A stretch of 64,000 nt of DNA. It comes from RUG695 sp050943135 (GTDB taxonomy: Bacteria > Planctomycetota > Planctomycetia > Pirellulales > Thermoguttaceae). Numbering within the stretch: position 1 is the stretch's first letter; every line of letters begins with the position of its first letter. Below, in pieces: positions 35,199 through 44,050 of this stretch. A program made the translations under genes and the position numbers. The notes under the pieces are model-generated. The model saw nothing but the letters and a program-made list of their open reading frames with translations. It was not told where the DNA came from and searched no databases. The stretch covers positions 1 to 64,000 of the forward strand of contig JBMNOP010000004.1 of assembly GCA_050943135.1 (NCBI GenBank). Direction: 5' to 3'.

Positions 35199-36375
35199 GA
35201 AGATCCTCCCCTCGGTATCGGGCGATGGCCGCGCAATCTTTGTCGCCGCGCCCTGACATGTTGATAACCACGATTTTGTCTTTTCCCAGTGTCGGAACCA
35301 GTCTGATGGCATGCGCGACGGCGTGCGCCGACTCGATGGCCGGAATGATCCCCTCGGTGCGGGAAAGATACTCAAACGCCTGTACCGCCTCTTCGTCGGT
35401 AATCGCCACGTATTGCGCGCGGCCGGTGTCGTGCAGCCAGGCGTGTTCCGGACCGATCCCCGGGTAATCGAGTCCCGCACTGATCGAGTAGACCGGAGCG
35501 ATTTGGCCATATTCGTCTTGGCAGAAGTAGCTCTTCATCCCATGAAAAATTCCGAGTCGACCGGTCGCGATGGTGGCCGCGGTCTCGAACGTGTCGATCC
35601 CCCGCCCCGCCGCCTCACAGCCGATCAGCCGTACCGACGGGTCGTCGATAAAGTGGTAAAAGGCTCCGATGGCGTTCGAACCGCCCCCGACACAAGCGAG
35701 GACCACGTCGGGAAGACGTCCCTCCTTCGCAAGGATCTGTGCCTTAATTTCTTCGGAAATAACCGCCTGGAAATCACGCACGATTGTCGGGAACGGATGA
35801 GGCCCCATCACCGAACCGAGGACATAGTGCGTGTCGACAATTCGGGTGGTCCATTCCCGAAACGTCTCGGAAACGGCGTCTTTGAGTGTTCCGGTTCCGT
35901 TTTCGACCGGACGGACTTCCGCACCCAAGAGGCGCATTCGGTAGACATTCAGCGCCTGGCGGATCGTGTCCTCTTTCCCCATATAGACCACACATTCGAG
36001 TCCCATCAGCGCGGCGGCGGTTGCCGTGGCAACCCCGTGCTGTCCGGCCCCTGTCTCGGCAATGACCCGGCTCTTGCCCATCCGTTTGGCCAGATACACC
36101 TGCCCCAAGACATTGTTGATTTTATGCGCGCCGGTATGGTTCAGGTCTTCCCGTTTGAGATAGACTTTGGCACCGCCCAAGTCCTCTGTCATGCGGCGGG
36201 CAAAGTAGAGCCGGGAAGGACGTCCGGCATACTCGTTGAGCAGCTCGGTCAGCTCCCGCCGGAATTCGGGATCGTCCTTGTAGCGGTTGTAGGCTTTTTC
36301 GAGTTCGATAACCGCGTTCATCAGCGTTTCGGGAATATACTGTCCCCCGTGAATGCCAAAACGGCCGTTACTCAT
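35191..36375 (-). CDS. trpB: Tryptophan synthase beta subunit
   Basis: 394 residues. This PLP enzyme condenses indole with serine to tryptophan. The PLP Lys is in LNHTGAHKINN (near residue 87), the phosphate loop is VGGGSNAIG, and AETGAGQHGVATA and TEGIIPAIESAHA are family hallmarks. Its length and motifs match TrpB1, the partner of TrpA. The start overlaps the trpF stop by 4 bp. Confidence 0.98.
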   Translation of the reverse strand: MSNGRFGIHGGQYIPETLMNAVIELEKAYNRYKDDPEFRRELTELLNEYAGRPSRLYFARRMTEDLGGAKVYLKREDLNHTGAHKINNVLGQVYLAKRMGKSRVIAETGAGQHGVATATAAALMGLECVVYMGKEDTIRQALNVYRMRLLGAEVRPVENGTGTLKDAVSETFREWTTRIVDTHYVLGSVMGPHPFPTIVRDFQAVISEEIKAQILAKEGRLPDVVLACVGGGSNAIGAFYHFIDDPSVRLIGCEAAGRGIDTFETAATIATGRLGIFHGMKSYFCQDEYGQIAPVYSISAGLDYPGIGPEHAWLHDTGRAQYVAITDEEAVQAFEYLSRTEGIIPAIESAHAVAHAIRLVPTLGKDKIVVINMSGRGDKDCAAIARYRGEDLHD

Positions 36376-37025
36376 CTTCTTCCCTTCCTTTGCGATACTC
36401 CGTGATTGTGTGTATTGTCGGTTTGCGATTGCCGCACCGCGCGAACCGCGGCGATTATCTTCGCTCGGTCTTTGACGCCGCCGGTTTCGACCCCCGAAGA
36501 AATATCGACCATTGTCGGGTGAAGCGATCGGACGGCATCCGGAATATTTTTCGGGGTCAGACCACCGGCCAAAATAAACGGCCGGTCAAATCCTATGGTC
36601 AGCCGCCAGTCAAAAACCTCCCCGGTACCGTAGCCGTTATCGAGAAGAATCTCGTCGGCGGGAGATTCGGCCGCGGCCGACAGGTCGGCGGCGGATCGTA
36701 CACGAAAGGCTTTCCAGACCGGGACGGAAACCGCCTTACGCAATGCTGTGATATACACGTGATCTTCATGGCCGTGAAGCTGAACGGCATCAAGTCCGAT
36801 CTGAGCCGCGGCGCGGATAACAACGTCGATCGGCTGATCGACGAAAACCCCGACGGCTCGGATCTCGGAGCCGAGGCGCTCGCGCAGGAGCGCGGCGGCT
36901 TCGGGGGCGACGTTCCGCCGACTTTTCGGATAGTTCAAAATAAACCCGATAAAGTCCGGACGCGCGTCGCGGGCGTTGTCGATATCACATGCTCGGGAAA
37001 GACCGCAGATCTTGATCAAGGTCAT
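36372..37025 (-). CDS. trpF: Phosphoribosylanthranilate isomerase
   Basis: 217 residues from the ATG at 37025, which overlaps the trpC stop by 4 bp; upstream in-frame codons lie within trpC. It isomerises phosphoribosylanthranilate to the carboxyphenylamino-deoxyribulose form. KICGLSRACDI holds the catalytic Cys, VQLHGHED follows, ILLDNGYGTGEVFDW has the catalytic Asp region, and FILAGGLTPKNI and VDISSGVE complete the phosphate site. Confidence 0.96.
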   Translation of the reverse strand: MTLIKICGLSRACDIDNARDARPDFIGFILNYPKSRRNVAPEAAALLRERLGSEIRAVGVFVDQPIDVVIRAAAQIGLDAVQLHGHEDHVYITALRKAVSVPVWKAFRVRSAADLSAAAESPADEILLDNGYGTGEVFDWRLTIGFDRPFILAGGLTPKNIPDAVRSLHPTMVDISSGVETGGVKDRAKIIAAVRAVRQSQTDNTHNHGVSQRKGRR

Positions 37026-37813
37026 CGAGCCGCCTCTCGCAGCGAAGCCAAGAGCGTGCCTTTGTCGGCGGCACGCATCAGGGTCTCGCCGATCAGAATC
37101 GCGTCGGCACCGATCGCCTTCATCGCGGCGGCATGTTCGGGGGTTTTGACCCCGCTTTCGGCCACGTAGAGCGTCCCGGACGGAACGAGCGCCCGGAGTC
37201 GAGCGGCGTTGGTCAGATCGATCGAAAAATCTTTGAGGTTTCGGTTGTTCACACCGATCATACGGGCTCCGGCGGACACCGCCGAGGCTATCTCGGCTTC
37301 GTCGTGTGCCTCGACAAGCGCGGCCAGTCCGAGACTCTCGCAAATCGCCAGATACCGGGCGAGTGTCGCGGTGTCGAGAAGCGCACAAATCAAAAGCGCG
37401 CAGTCGGCCCCCATCCGTTTCGCCTGATAGAGCTGATACTCATCGACCACGAAATCTTTCCGAAGGATGGGGGTACGGACCAGGCCGCGCACGTCACGGA
37501 AAATTTCGTCGGAACCGAGAAACCATTTCGGTTCGGTCAGGCACGACACGGCGTCGGCACCGGCCGCCTCGTATTCCCGGGCAATCGTACGATAATCGAA
37601 GATCGGGTCGATCACTCCCTTCGAAGGAGAGGCCTTCTTGATTTCACAGATAAAGCTCATGCCCGGCCGGGCGACCGCATCGTAAAATGCCTTTCCTCCC
37701 GCCGGCGGAAGTGCCGAGGCGTCCTCTTTGAGCTGGTCAAGGCTCATGACCTTTCGGTCGGCGGCAACCCGCTCTCGAGCGTAAGCCGCAATCGTGTCGA
37801 GTATCGTACTCAC
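37022..37813 (-). CDS. trpC: Indole-3-glycerol phosphate synthase
   Basis: 263 residues, single-function form. It closes the indole ring to give indole-glycerol phosphate. FICEIKKASPSKGVI (catalytic Lys), CLTEPKWFLGS, VRTPILRKDFVVDEYQ, IGVNNRNLKDF and VAESGVKTPEHAAA are conserved. The start is GTG at 37813, overlapping the trpD stop (GTGA). Confidence 0.97.
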   Translation of the reverse strand: MSTILDTIAAYARERVAADRKVMSLDQLKEDASALPPAGGKAFYDAVARPGMSFICEIKKASPSKGVIDPIFDYRTIAREYEAAGADAVSCLTEPKWFLGSDEIFRDVRGLVRTPILRKDFVVDEYQLYQAKRMGADCALLICALLDTATLARYLAICESLGLAALVEAHDEAEIASAVSAGARMIGVNNRNLKDFSIDLTNAARLRALVPSGTLYVAESGVKTPEHAAAMKAIGADAILIGETLMRAADKGTLLASLREAAR

Positions 37814-38829
37814 GCGTTCGACTCCTTTCTGAACTGTTCGACCTTGTCGAGTGCCGCGCCCGAGTCGATCAGTTCCCCGGCCAGGGCGATACCGGTGTCA
37901 AGGGTGTCGGCGGCCCCGGCAATATACAAACCCGCTCCGGCGTTGAGCAAAATGACGTTCCGTTTTGCCGAACGATCGGTACCGCTCAGGACCTCCAGGG
38001 TTATCTGCGCGTTTTCGGCCGGGGTTCCCCCCACGATCTCCGACTTTTGGGCAAGCGGCAGCCCGAACTCTTCCGGACAAATCCTGCGGTGCGTGTAGGT
38101 GCCGTTCTGAAACTCGCACAGATCGGTCGGTGCCGAAACGGAAATTTCATCAAACCCGTCTGCTCCGTGAACGATCATACCACGCTTGGTACCGAGTTTG
38201 GTGAGCACCTTGGCCAGCGGCTCGAGCAGAAGCGGGTCGTAAACGCCGAGAAGCTCCGTCGTCGGACGGGCGGGATTCGTGATCGGACCGAGGATGTTAA
38301 AGACGGTACGGATACCAAGCTCTTTGCGGATACTCCCGACATACTTCATCGAGGTATGGTAATTCTGCGCGAACATAAAGCAAAGACCGACCTCGTCGAG
38401 AAGTTTGCGGCAGAGGTCCGGGCCCTGGTCGATATTGATTCCGAGCGATTCGAGACAGTCGGCGGCCCCGCTGCGCGACGAAGCTGATCGGTTCCCGTGT
38501 TTGGCGACTTTCACCCCGCCTGCCGCCAGGACAAAGAGACAGGTCGTCGAGATGTTGAACGAATTCGAGTGATCGCCGCCCGTTCCGACAATCTCCATAA
38601 GGTCGTACGGAACGTGCAGCGGTACGGAAAACTCGCGCATCGCCGCGGCGCATCCGGTGATCTCGTCGATCGTCTCGGCGCAGGTGCTTTTGGTCGAAAG
38701 CGCCGCCAGGAACGCGGCATTTTGCGTCGGAGTCGTCCGTCCCGACATAATTTCGGTCATCACACAGAACGCCTCGTCATAGGTCAGATCCTCTTTGCCG
38801 ACAACCTTTTTGATGGCTTTTCGGATCAT
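37810..38829 (-). CDS. trpD: Anthranilate phosphoribosyltransferase
   Basis: 339 residues. It transfers phosphoribose from PRPP to anthranilate. EIVGTGGDHSNSFNIST is the PRPP/metal loop, with the GTGGD core. KHGNRSASSRSGAADCLESL and FNILGPITNPARP are equally diagnostic. It overlaps trpG by 4 bp at its start. Confidence 0.98.
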   Translation of the reverse strand: MIRKAIKKVVGKEDLTYDEAFCVMTEIMSGRTTPTQNAAFLAALSTKSTCAETIDEITGCAAAMREFSVPLHVPYDLMEIVGTGGDHSNSFNISTTCLFVLAAGGVKVAKHGNRSASSRSGAADCLESLGINIDQGPDLCRKLLDEVGLCFMFAQNYHTSMKYVGSIRKELGIRTVFNILGPITNPARPTTELLGVYDPLLLEPLAKVLTKLGTKRGMIVHGADGFDEISVSAPTDLCEFQNGTYTHRRICPEEFGLPLAQKSEIVGGTPAENAQITLEVLSGTDRSAKRNVILLNAGAGLYIAGAADTLDTGIALAGELIDSGAALDKVEQFRKESNA

Positions 38830-39398
38830 CGCGTCAGCTCCATAAAGTTCCTGAGGATCGTCTCGCCAGACGGTGTCAGGATCGATTCCGGATGAAACTG
38901 CAAGCCGAAGACGGGATAATCCGCGTATTGCACCGCCATAATTTCACCGTCGGGGGCGCGCGCGAGCACACGAAGGGTCGAGGGCATGGTCGCCGGATCG
39001 GCAGCCAACGAGTGATACCGTCCGACCGGAATCGTCTCGGGAAGACTGCGAAAGAGAGGTGAACTCGTGTCGAGGATCGCGTCCGACTGTTTGCCGTGCA
39101 TCAGCTGTTTGGCATAGGTTATGGTGGCGCCGTAGACTTCACAGATCGCCTGATGTCCCAAACAGACCCCGAGGATCGGGATATACCCGGCAAGCTGGCG
39201 AACCGCTTCTTTGCAGACGCCGGCAGCCGCCGGACGGCCCGGTCCGGGAGAAAGGATAATCCGGTTGGGCCGAAGATCGGCAATCTGTTTGACGGTCAGT
39301 TCATCGTTGCGGATGACCCGGATTTCCGGGTCAAGCACGCCGATAAATTGGTAAAGGTTGTAGGAAAAACTGTCGTAGTTGTCGATAAGTAACGTCAT
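38826..39398 (-). CDS. trpG: Anthranilate synthase glutamine amidotransferase component
   Basis: 190 residues of class I glutamine amidotransferase. It supplies ammonia to TrpE. DNYDSFSYNLYQ begins the domain; ILSPGPGRP forms the oxyanion region, GVCLGHQAI carries the nucleophile Cys, and GLQFHPESILTP has the catalytic His and Glu. A role shared with para-aminobenzoate synthesis is possible but the operon position argues for TrpG. It overlaps trpE and trpD by 4 bp each. Confidence 0.96.
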   Translation of the reverse strand: MTLLIDNYDSFSYNLYQFIGVLDPEIRVIRNDELTVKQIADLRPNRIILSPGPGRPAAAGVCKEAVRQLAGYIPILGVCLGHQAICEVYGATITYAKQLMHGKQSDAILDTSSPLFRSLPETIPVGRYHSLAADPATMPSTLRVLARAPDGEIMAVQYADYPVFGLQFHPESILTPSGETILRNFMELTR

Positions 39399-40873
39399 CG
39401 GTCGAGTCCCCCTTCCGATTCACGAACAGCGTCGAGAACGACCGCCGCCTTGTTAATACACTCTTGATACTCACGTTCGGGAACCGAGTCGGCCACGATC
39501 CCCGCACCGGAACGAATAAAGACCTTGCCGTTCTTCTTGAAGGCGAGCCGAATCGCGATACAGGTGTCCATGTTTCCGGCAAAGTCGATATACCCAATCG
39601 CGCCGCCGTAAATGCCGCGTCGGCACTGTTCCAGCTCGTTGATGATTTCGCAGGCACGAATCTTCGGCGCCCCCGAAAGCGTTCCGGCCGGAAGAACGGA
39701 AACAATGGTATCGACCGCGTCTTTGTCTTCCCGAATTCGGCCGCGGACCGTCGAGCCGATATGCATCACGTGGGAATAGCGTTCGATGCTTCTGTACTTT
39801 CCGATTTCGACCGTACCGAATTGCGAGAGGCGGCCCAGGTCGTTCCGCCCCAAATCGACGAGCATATCATGTTCGGCAAGTTCTTTCGGATCGGCCAGAA
39901 GCGCCTCTTCGAGCACCCTGTCTTCGGTTTCGGTTTTTCCGCGCGGCCGGGTTCCCGCCAGCGGGAAGGTGTGCAGAACGCCGTCTTCGAGTTTGACCAG
40001 CGTCTCGGGGGAGGAACCGGCGATTTCCACGTTATCGCCGGAAATGTAGAACATGTAAGGCGACGGGTTCTTGGTCCGAAGGAGTCGATAGGTGTCGAGA
40101 AGACTCCCTTCGGCCTCGGCGGTCAACCGGTTCGAAAGAACGACCTGGAAGATCTCGCCCTCGTAGATGTAATGCCGCCCCTTTTCGACCATCTCACAAA
40201 ACTGCGCCTGGCTAAAGAGAGGCCGAAAATCGCTTTTGAGGCGTAGCGGCGGATTGTCGGCCGGCTCGGCACGGCGGATAAGCTCTTCCATCGTGTTGAG
40301 TTCTAAAAGCGCGGCACGGTAGTTCTCTTCCAGACCGTCGGTGTCGATGTTCACGATCATCGTGATCGTCTGGCGGAGATTGTCGAAGGCAATAATCTTA
40401 TCAAAGAGCATCAGGTCGATGTCGTTGAATTTTTCTTCGTCTTCCCCGTCGAGTTTCAGAGAGGGTTCGGCATATTTGATCAAATCGTACGCGAAGTACC
40501 CCATCAGACCGCCGGTGAACGGGGGGAGCCCCGGAACGCGCGGACTTTTGTTCTCGACAAGGATCTTGCGGATATGTTCGGCCGGGTCGGCATCGGGAAT
40601 CGTTACCGTGGTCCCGCTTCGCAGGCGAACCGTGCCGTCAATGCAGGTCAGTTCGAGTTTCGGGTCGTACCCCAGAAAAGTGTAACGGCCCCAGCGGGCA
40701 GAATCTTCAAGACTTTCAAGAATAAAGCAGTGCCGACTGACACGCTTGAGCGCGCGCATGACCTCGACGGGGGTACGGATGTCCGCGAGGATCGTCCGGG
40801 AAACCGGGACCGACCGATAATCGCGCGCGTACCCTTGCGCCTCTTCGAGCGAAGGATATGTTTTTTCTGCCAT
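39395..40873 (-). CDS. trpE: Anthranilate synthase component I
   Basis: 492 residues from the ATG at 40873 (a GTG is one codon upstream; GGAAG precedes). It makes anthranilate from chorismate. The feedback-site region has LESLEDSARWGRYTFLGYDP, where LES and the Ser bind tryptophan. The catalytic half has IFQVVLSNRLTAEAEG, SPSPYMFY-type NPSPYMFYISGD, AGTRPRG, VDLGRNDLGRLSQ and GAPKIRACEIINELE. It is the first gene of the operon, following the T-box leader by about 40 bases. Confidence 0.98.
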   Translation of the reverse strand: MAEKTYPSLEEAQGYARDYRSVPVSRTILADIRTPVEVMRALKRVSRHCFILESLEDSARWGRYTFLGYDPKLELTCIDGTVRLRSGTTVTIPDADPAEHIRKILVENKSPRVPGLPPFTGGLMGYFAYDLIKYAEPSLKLDGEDEEKFNDIDLMLFDKIIAFDNLRQTITMIVNIDTDGLEENYRAALLELNTMEELIRRAEPADNPPLRLKSDFRPLFSQAQFCEMVEKGRHYIYEGEIFQVVLSNRLTAEAEGSLLDTYRLLRTKNPSPYMFYISGDNVEIAGSSPETLVKLEDGVLHTFPLAGTRPRGKTETEDRVLEEALLADPKELAEHDMLVDLGRNDLGRLSQFGTVEIGKYRSIERYSHVMHIGSTVRGRIREDKDAVDTIVSVLPAGTLSGAPKIRACEIINELEQCRRGIYGGAIGYIDFAGNMDTCIAIRLAFKKNGKVFIRSGAGIVADSVPEREYQECINKAAVVLDAVRESEGGLDR

Positions 40874-40913
40874 CACACACTTCCTTTCCTAGGAATCGTC
40901 CTATCCGGGCAAT

Positions 40914-40959
40914 AAAAAAAGCCCTTGATCCGGTACGTAAACGTACACTGACCAAGGGC
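40914..40959 (-). terminator. Intrinsic terminator of the trp T-box
   Basis: GCCCTTG (40959-40953) pairs with CAAGGGC (40927-40921), with an inner GTACG/CGTAC stem, then seven T residues (40920-40914). Its 5' side follows the T-box element closely, as required for exclusive antiterminator/terminator folding. Confidence 0.9.
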
Positions 40960-41177
40960 GAAATAGTTCCGCGGTGCCACCTTGATTTGCGGTTAAAAAC
41001 CGCACGCTCTGCGGGGTACACTCATACCCCCGGCAACTAACGTATGCCCACACGTCGCATCTTTTCAATGCGCCCTCCGCGGTCCATTATGACGGCTCGT
41101 CTGCCGCGGGCATCTCACCGCCACCCGCTCTCTGTAAGCTCGTAATCCGCCTTTACTTCCGCTTCATCGGTTTCATT
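40914..41177 (-). ncRNA. T-box leader (tRNA-Trp-sensing riboswitch) of the trp operon
   Basis: On the minus strand the leader runs from about 41177 to a U-run ending at 40914. The distal Stem I motif ACAGAGAGCGGGTGGCGGTG (about 41136-41117) has the AGAGAG and GGTGxGA elements of T-boxes. The specifier loop reads CATAATGGACC, with UGG (Trp) at 41086-41084. The T-box sequence AAGGTGGCACCGCGGAA at 40983-40967 would pair with the tRNA acceptor end. Next comes the terminator hairpin (arms starting GCCCTTG at 40959 and ending CAAGGGC at 40921) with a seven-U tail. Uncharged tRNA-Trp should stabilise the antiterminator and turn trpE-A on. Confidence 0.93.
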
Positions 41178-41183
41178 GCGCGT

Positions 41184-41211
41184 ATTTTATAAGAAGCCGC
41201 GGGGTTGTCAA
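41184..41211 (-). promoter_or_regulatory. Sigma70 promoter of the trp operon
   Basis: TTGACA (41211-41206) and TAAAAT (41189-41184) on the minus strand, 16 bp apart. Transcription would start near 41177, just before Stem I of the T-box. Confidence 0.8.
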
Positions 41212-41286
41212 GCGGTAGGCGCGATTTTTTCGAAAAGGCACTACTCTATCGCTTCAAAAGCCTCTTTTCTTTTCTATTGGCATATA

Positions 41287-41304
41287 TTGGCACGAAATTT
41301 GCTT
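41287..41304 (+). promoter_or_regulatory. Sigma54 (RpoN) promoter of clpB
   Basis: TTGGCACGAAATTTGCTT matches the -24/-12 consensus TGGCACG-N4-TTGC completely, with GG (41289-41290) and GC (41301-41302) exactly 10 bp apart. The start would be near 41314, about 70 bases before clpB. Sigma54 needs an enhancer-binding activator; no clear paired upstream site was found in the ~75 bases before it. Confidence 0.85.
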
Positions 41305-41383
41305 GTTAATCTAATGACGGCTGCCAAAAGCGCAACACCCAGAATCAGCGGCACGGGCGGTCGTCTAGGAAGGAACAAAAACG

Positions 41384-44050
41384 ATGATGAATTTTGATTT
41401 TGAGCGACTGACAAAAAAGTCTCAAGACGCGATTCGGCGCGCCCAGCAGATCGCCGTGGCGGCCGGGAACCCGGAAATCGGGGGACTACATCTTCTGGCG
41501 GCCCTTCTCGAAGAGACCGACGGAAATATCGCCCCGCTCCTGCAAGAGATCGGCGCCAATGTGGGAACGCTCAAACAGGTGGTCCATGACGAAACAAGCC
41601 ATCTACCAAAAGCGTCCGGCGGAAGTACGCCCGGGATCGGTTCGGAACTGGCTCAGATCTTCAATAAATCAAACGAAGAGATGGCCGCCCTGACCGATGA
41701 ATATATCTCGACCGAACATCTCCTGCTGGCTCTTTCCGAAGTTCCGGGAAAAGCAAAGGATATTCTCAAGCTCGCCGCGATCGATCGGACGAAAATCCTC
41801 GAAGCGCTCAGCCGCTTCCGCGGGCACCATCGTGTCTCGGACCCGGAACCGGAAGGGAAAATCCGTACCCTGAGCAAATACGGCACCGACCTGACCGACC
41901 GCGCCGCGCGGGGAAAACTCGATCCGGTGATCGGACGCGACGCGGAAATCCGCCGTGTCATACAAGTTCTTTCGCGCCGAACGAAGAACAACCCGGTCCT
42001 GATCGGGGAGCCGGGAGTGGGAAAAACGGCGATCGCCGAAGGACTTGCCCAGCGAGTGGTCGAAAACGATGTGCCGGAAAGTCTGAAGAACAAAAAGGTC
42101 ATCGCGCTCGACCTCGGAGCCCTTGTCGCCGGAACGAAGTACCGCGGCGAGTTCGAAGAACGCCTCAAGGCTGTCCTCAAAGAGGTTGAGAGCGCCGGAG
42201 GCTCGGTGATCCTTTTCATCGACGAGTTACACACGGTTGTCGGAGCCGGCAACACCGAAGGGGGAGCCGATGCGGCCAACCTCCTCAAACCGGCGCTGGC
42301 ACGGGGCGATCTGCGCTGTATCGGGGCAACAACGCTCGACGAGTACCGTAAATACATCGAAAAAGATGCCGCGCTCGAGCGGCGATTCCAGCCGATCTAC
42401 GTCGGCGAGCCGACGGTTGACGACACTCTGGCGATTCTACGCGGGCTCAAATCCCGTTACGAAAGCCACCATAAAGGGGTCAAGATCATCGATTCGGCAT
42501 TGGTCGCGGCGGCGGAACTGTCGCACCGCTACATCTCGGACCGATTCCTCCCCGACAAGGCCATCGACCTGATGGACGAGGCGATGAGTCGTCTGGCGAT
42601 GGAATTGGGATCGGTTCCGACCGAAATCGACGAGATCCAGCGTCGTGTCGTGCAACTTGAACTTGCGGCCCGCCAGTTGCAAGACGAAACGGAACCGCAC
42701 GCGGTCGAACGACTCAAAGAGATCGAAAAGGAAATCTCCGAAAAGAAAGCGGAACTGGCCATCCTCCGCACCCGTTGGGAGAAAGAAAAGAGCGGGATGG
42801 GGGGCGTGCATGAGATCCGAGAAAAGATCGCCAAAAACGATCAGCAGATCAAAGCTCTGAACAGGCAGATCCGGGAAGATCAGTCGCGCGGCAAACCATA
42901 CGAGCATTATTTCGCGCAACTTTCCCTGCTCGACCAGGAAGGAAAAAAACTCCAAGAAGAGCTCGCCGGACTTGAAGCGTCCGAAGAAAAATCACAGAGC
43001 GGATCGGAAGAGCAGGTACCGAAACGTCTGCTCCGCCAAGTTGTCGGTCCGGAAGAAATCGCCGAAGTCGTCTCGCAATGGACGGGGATACCGGTCAGTA
43101 AGATGATGGAAACCGAAAAGGCGAAACTTCTCAAGCTCGAAGACCGTCTCCATGAACGGGTGATCGGGCAAGACGAAGCGGTCGATGCGGTCGCTAACGC
43201 GGTTCGCCGAAGTCGGAGCGGTTTGCAAGATCCGAACCGTCCGCTCGGTTCGTTCCTCTTCCTCGGTCCGACCGGGGTCGGGAAGACCGAACTGTGTAAA
43301 GCGCTTGCACTGACCCTCTTCGATGACGAAACCGCCATCGTGCGGATCGACATGAGCGAGTTTATGGAAAAGCATACCGTCTCGCGCCTGATCGGCGCCC
43401 CTCCGGGCTACGTCGGTTACGAAGAAGGGGGTATGCTGACCGAGGCGGTCCGTCGCCGTCCCTATTCGGTCATTCTCTTCGACGAAGTCGAAAAAGCGCA
43501 TCGCGACGTTTTCAACGTCCTGTTGCAAGTTCTGGACGACGGTCGTTTGACCGACGGCCAGGGGCGAACGGTCGATTTTACGAACACGATCATCGTGATG
43601 ACCTCGAACCTCGGCGGTCAGATGATCCGGGAGATCTCGGAAGGCGGCGGTTCGGCCGACGCGATCAAGAATGCGGTACAGGAAATCATTCGACAGCATT
43701 TCCTTCCCGAGTTCCTGAACCGAATCGATGAAACGATCATCTTCAAACCGCTGACGAAAGAGGAAATTCGTCAGATCGCCGAGCTCCAGCTCCGGAAACT
43801 GACAGGTCTGCTCGAAAAGCAGGGGATCGATTTCCGGTTCACCGACAAGGCAATCGACACGGTCACCGAATTGGGTTACGATGCCGTCTACGGGGCCCGT
43901 CCCCTGAAACGGGTAATTCAGCGGGAAATTCAGAACCCGTTGGCTCTCGAACTGTTGAAGAACCCTTCGAAAGATTTCGACGAAACCGGCAAGAAGATGA
44001 CCTTCACCGTCGACTCCGACGGCGAAAAGTTCACGTTCGGAAAAGGGTAA
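41384..44050 (+). CDS. clpB: ATP-dependent disaggregase ClpB
   Basis: 888 residues, normal for ClpB (~860-870) with slight extension. It rescues aggregated proteins with DnaK. An N-terminal Clp repeat domain (1-150) is followed by AAA1 with Walker A GEPGVGKT near 208 and Walker B VILFIDELH. A long middle coiled-coil domain (~410-540) distinguishes ClpB from ClpA/C. AAA2 has GPTGVGKT near 628 and VILFDEVEKAH. The linker is enlarged and charged (EKSQSGSEEQ). AGGAAGG precedes the first of two tandem ATGs. It is preceded by a sigma54 promoter instead of an evident heat-shock promoter or CIRCE element. Confidence 0.97.
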   Translation: MMNFDFERLTKKSQDAIRRAQQIAVAAGNPEIGGLHLLAALLEETDGNIAPLLQEIGANVGTLKQVVHDETSHLPKASGGSTPGIGSELAQIFNKSNEEMAALTDEYISTEHLLLALSEVPGKAKDILKLAAIDRTKILEALSRFRGHHRVSDPEPEGKIRTLSKYGTDLTDRAARGKLDPVIGRDAEIRRVIQVLSRRTKNNPVLIGEPGVGKTAIAEGLAQRVVENDVPESLKNKKVIALDLGALVAGTKYRGEFEERLKAVLKEVESAGGSVILFIDELHTVVGAGNTEGGADAANLLKPALARGDLRCIGATTLDEYRKYIEKDAALERRFQPIYVGEPTVDDTLAILRGLKSRYESHHKGVKIIDSALVAAAELSHRYISDRFLPDKAIDLMDEAMSRLAMELGSVPTEIDEIQRRVVQLELAARQLQDETEPHAVERLKEIEKEISEKKAELAILRTRWEKEKSGMGGVHEIREKIAKNDQQIKALNRQIREDQSRGKPYEHYFAQLSLLDQEGKKLQEELAGLEASEEKSQSGSEEQVPKRLLRQVVGPEEIAEVVSQWTGIPVSKMMETEKAKLLKLEDRLHERVIGQDEAVDAVANAVRRSRSGLQDPNRPLGSFLFLGPTGVGKTELCKALALTLFDDETAIVRIDMSEFMEKHTVSRLIGAPPGYVGYEEGGMLTEAVRRRPYSVILFDEVEKAHRDVFNVLLQVLDDGRLTDGQGRTVDFTNTIIVMTSNLGGQMIREISEGGGSADAIKNAVQEIIRQHFLPEFLNRIDETIIFKPLTKEEIRQIAELQLRKLTGLLEKQGIDFRFTDKAIDTVTELGYDAVYGARPLKRVIQREIQNPLALELLKNPSKDFDETGKKMTFTVDSDGEKFTFGKG

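Noticed and set aside
34419..35510. Longer form of TrpA starting within trpB
   Set aside because: The extra ~100 residues are antiphase trpB sequence, basic and unstructured. The ATG at 35198 with GGAGG gives the normal TrpA length.
41211..41286. A CIRCE or HAIR-type heat-shock operator upstream of clpB
   Set aside because: No TTAGCACTC-N9-GAGTGCTAA repeat or similar inverted repeat is present; only the sigma54 element is convincing.
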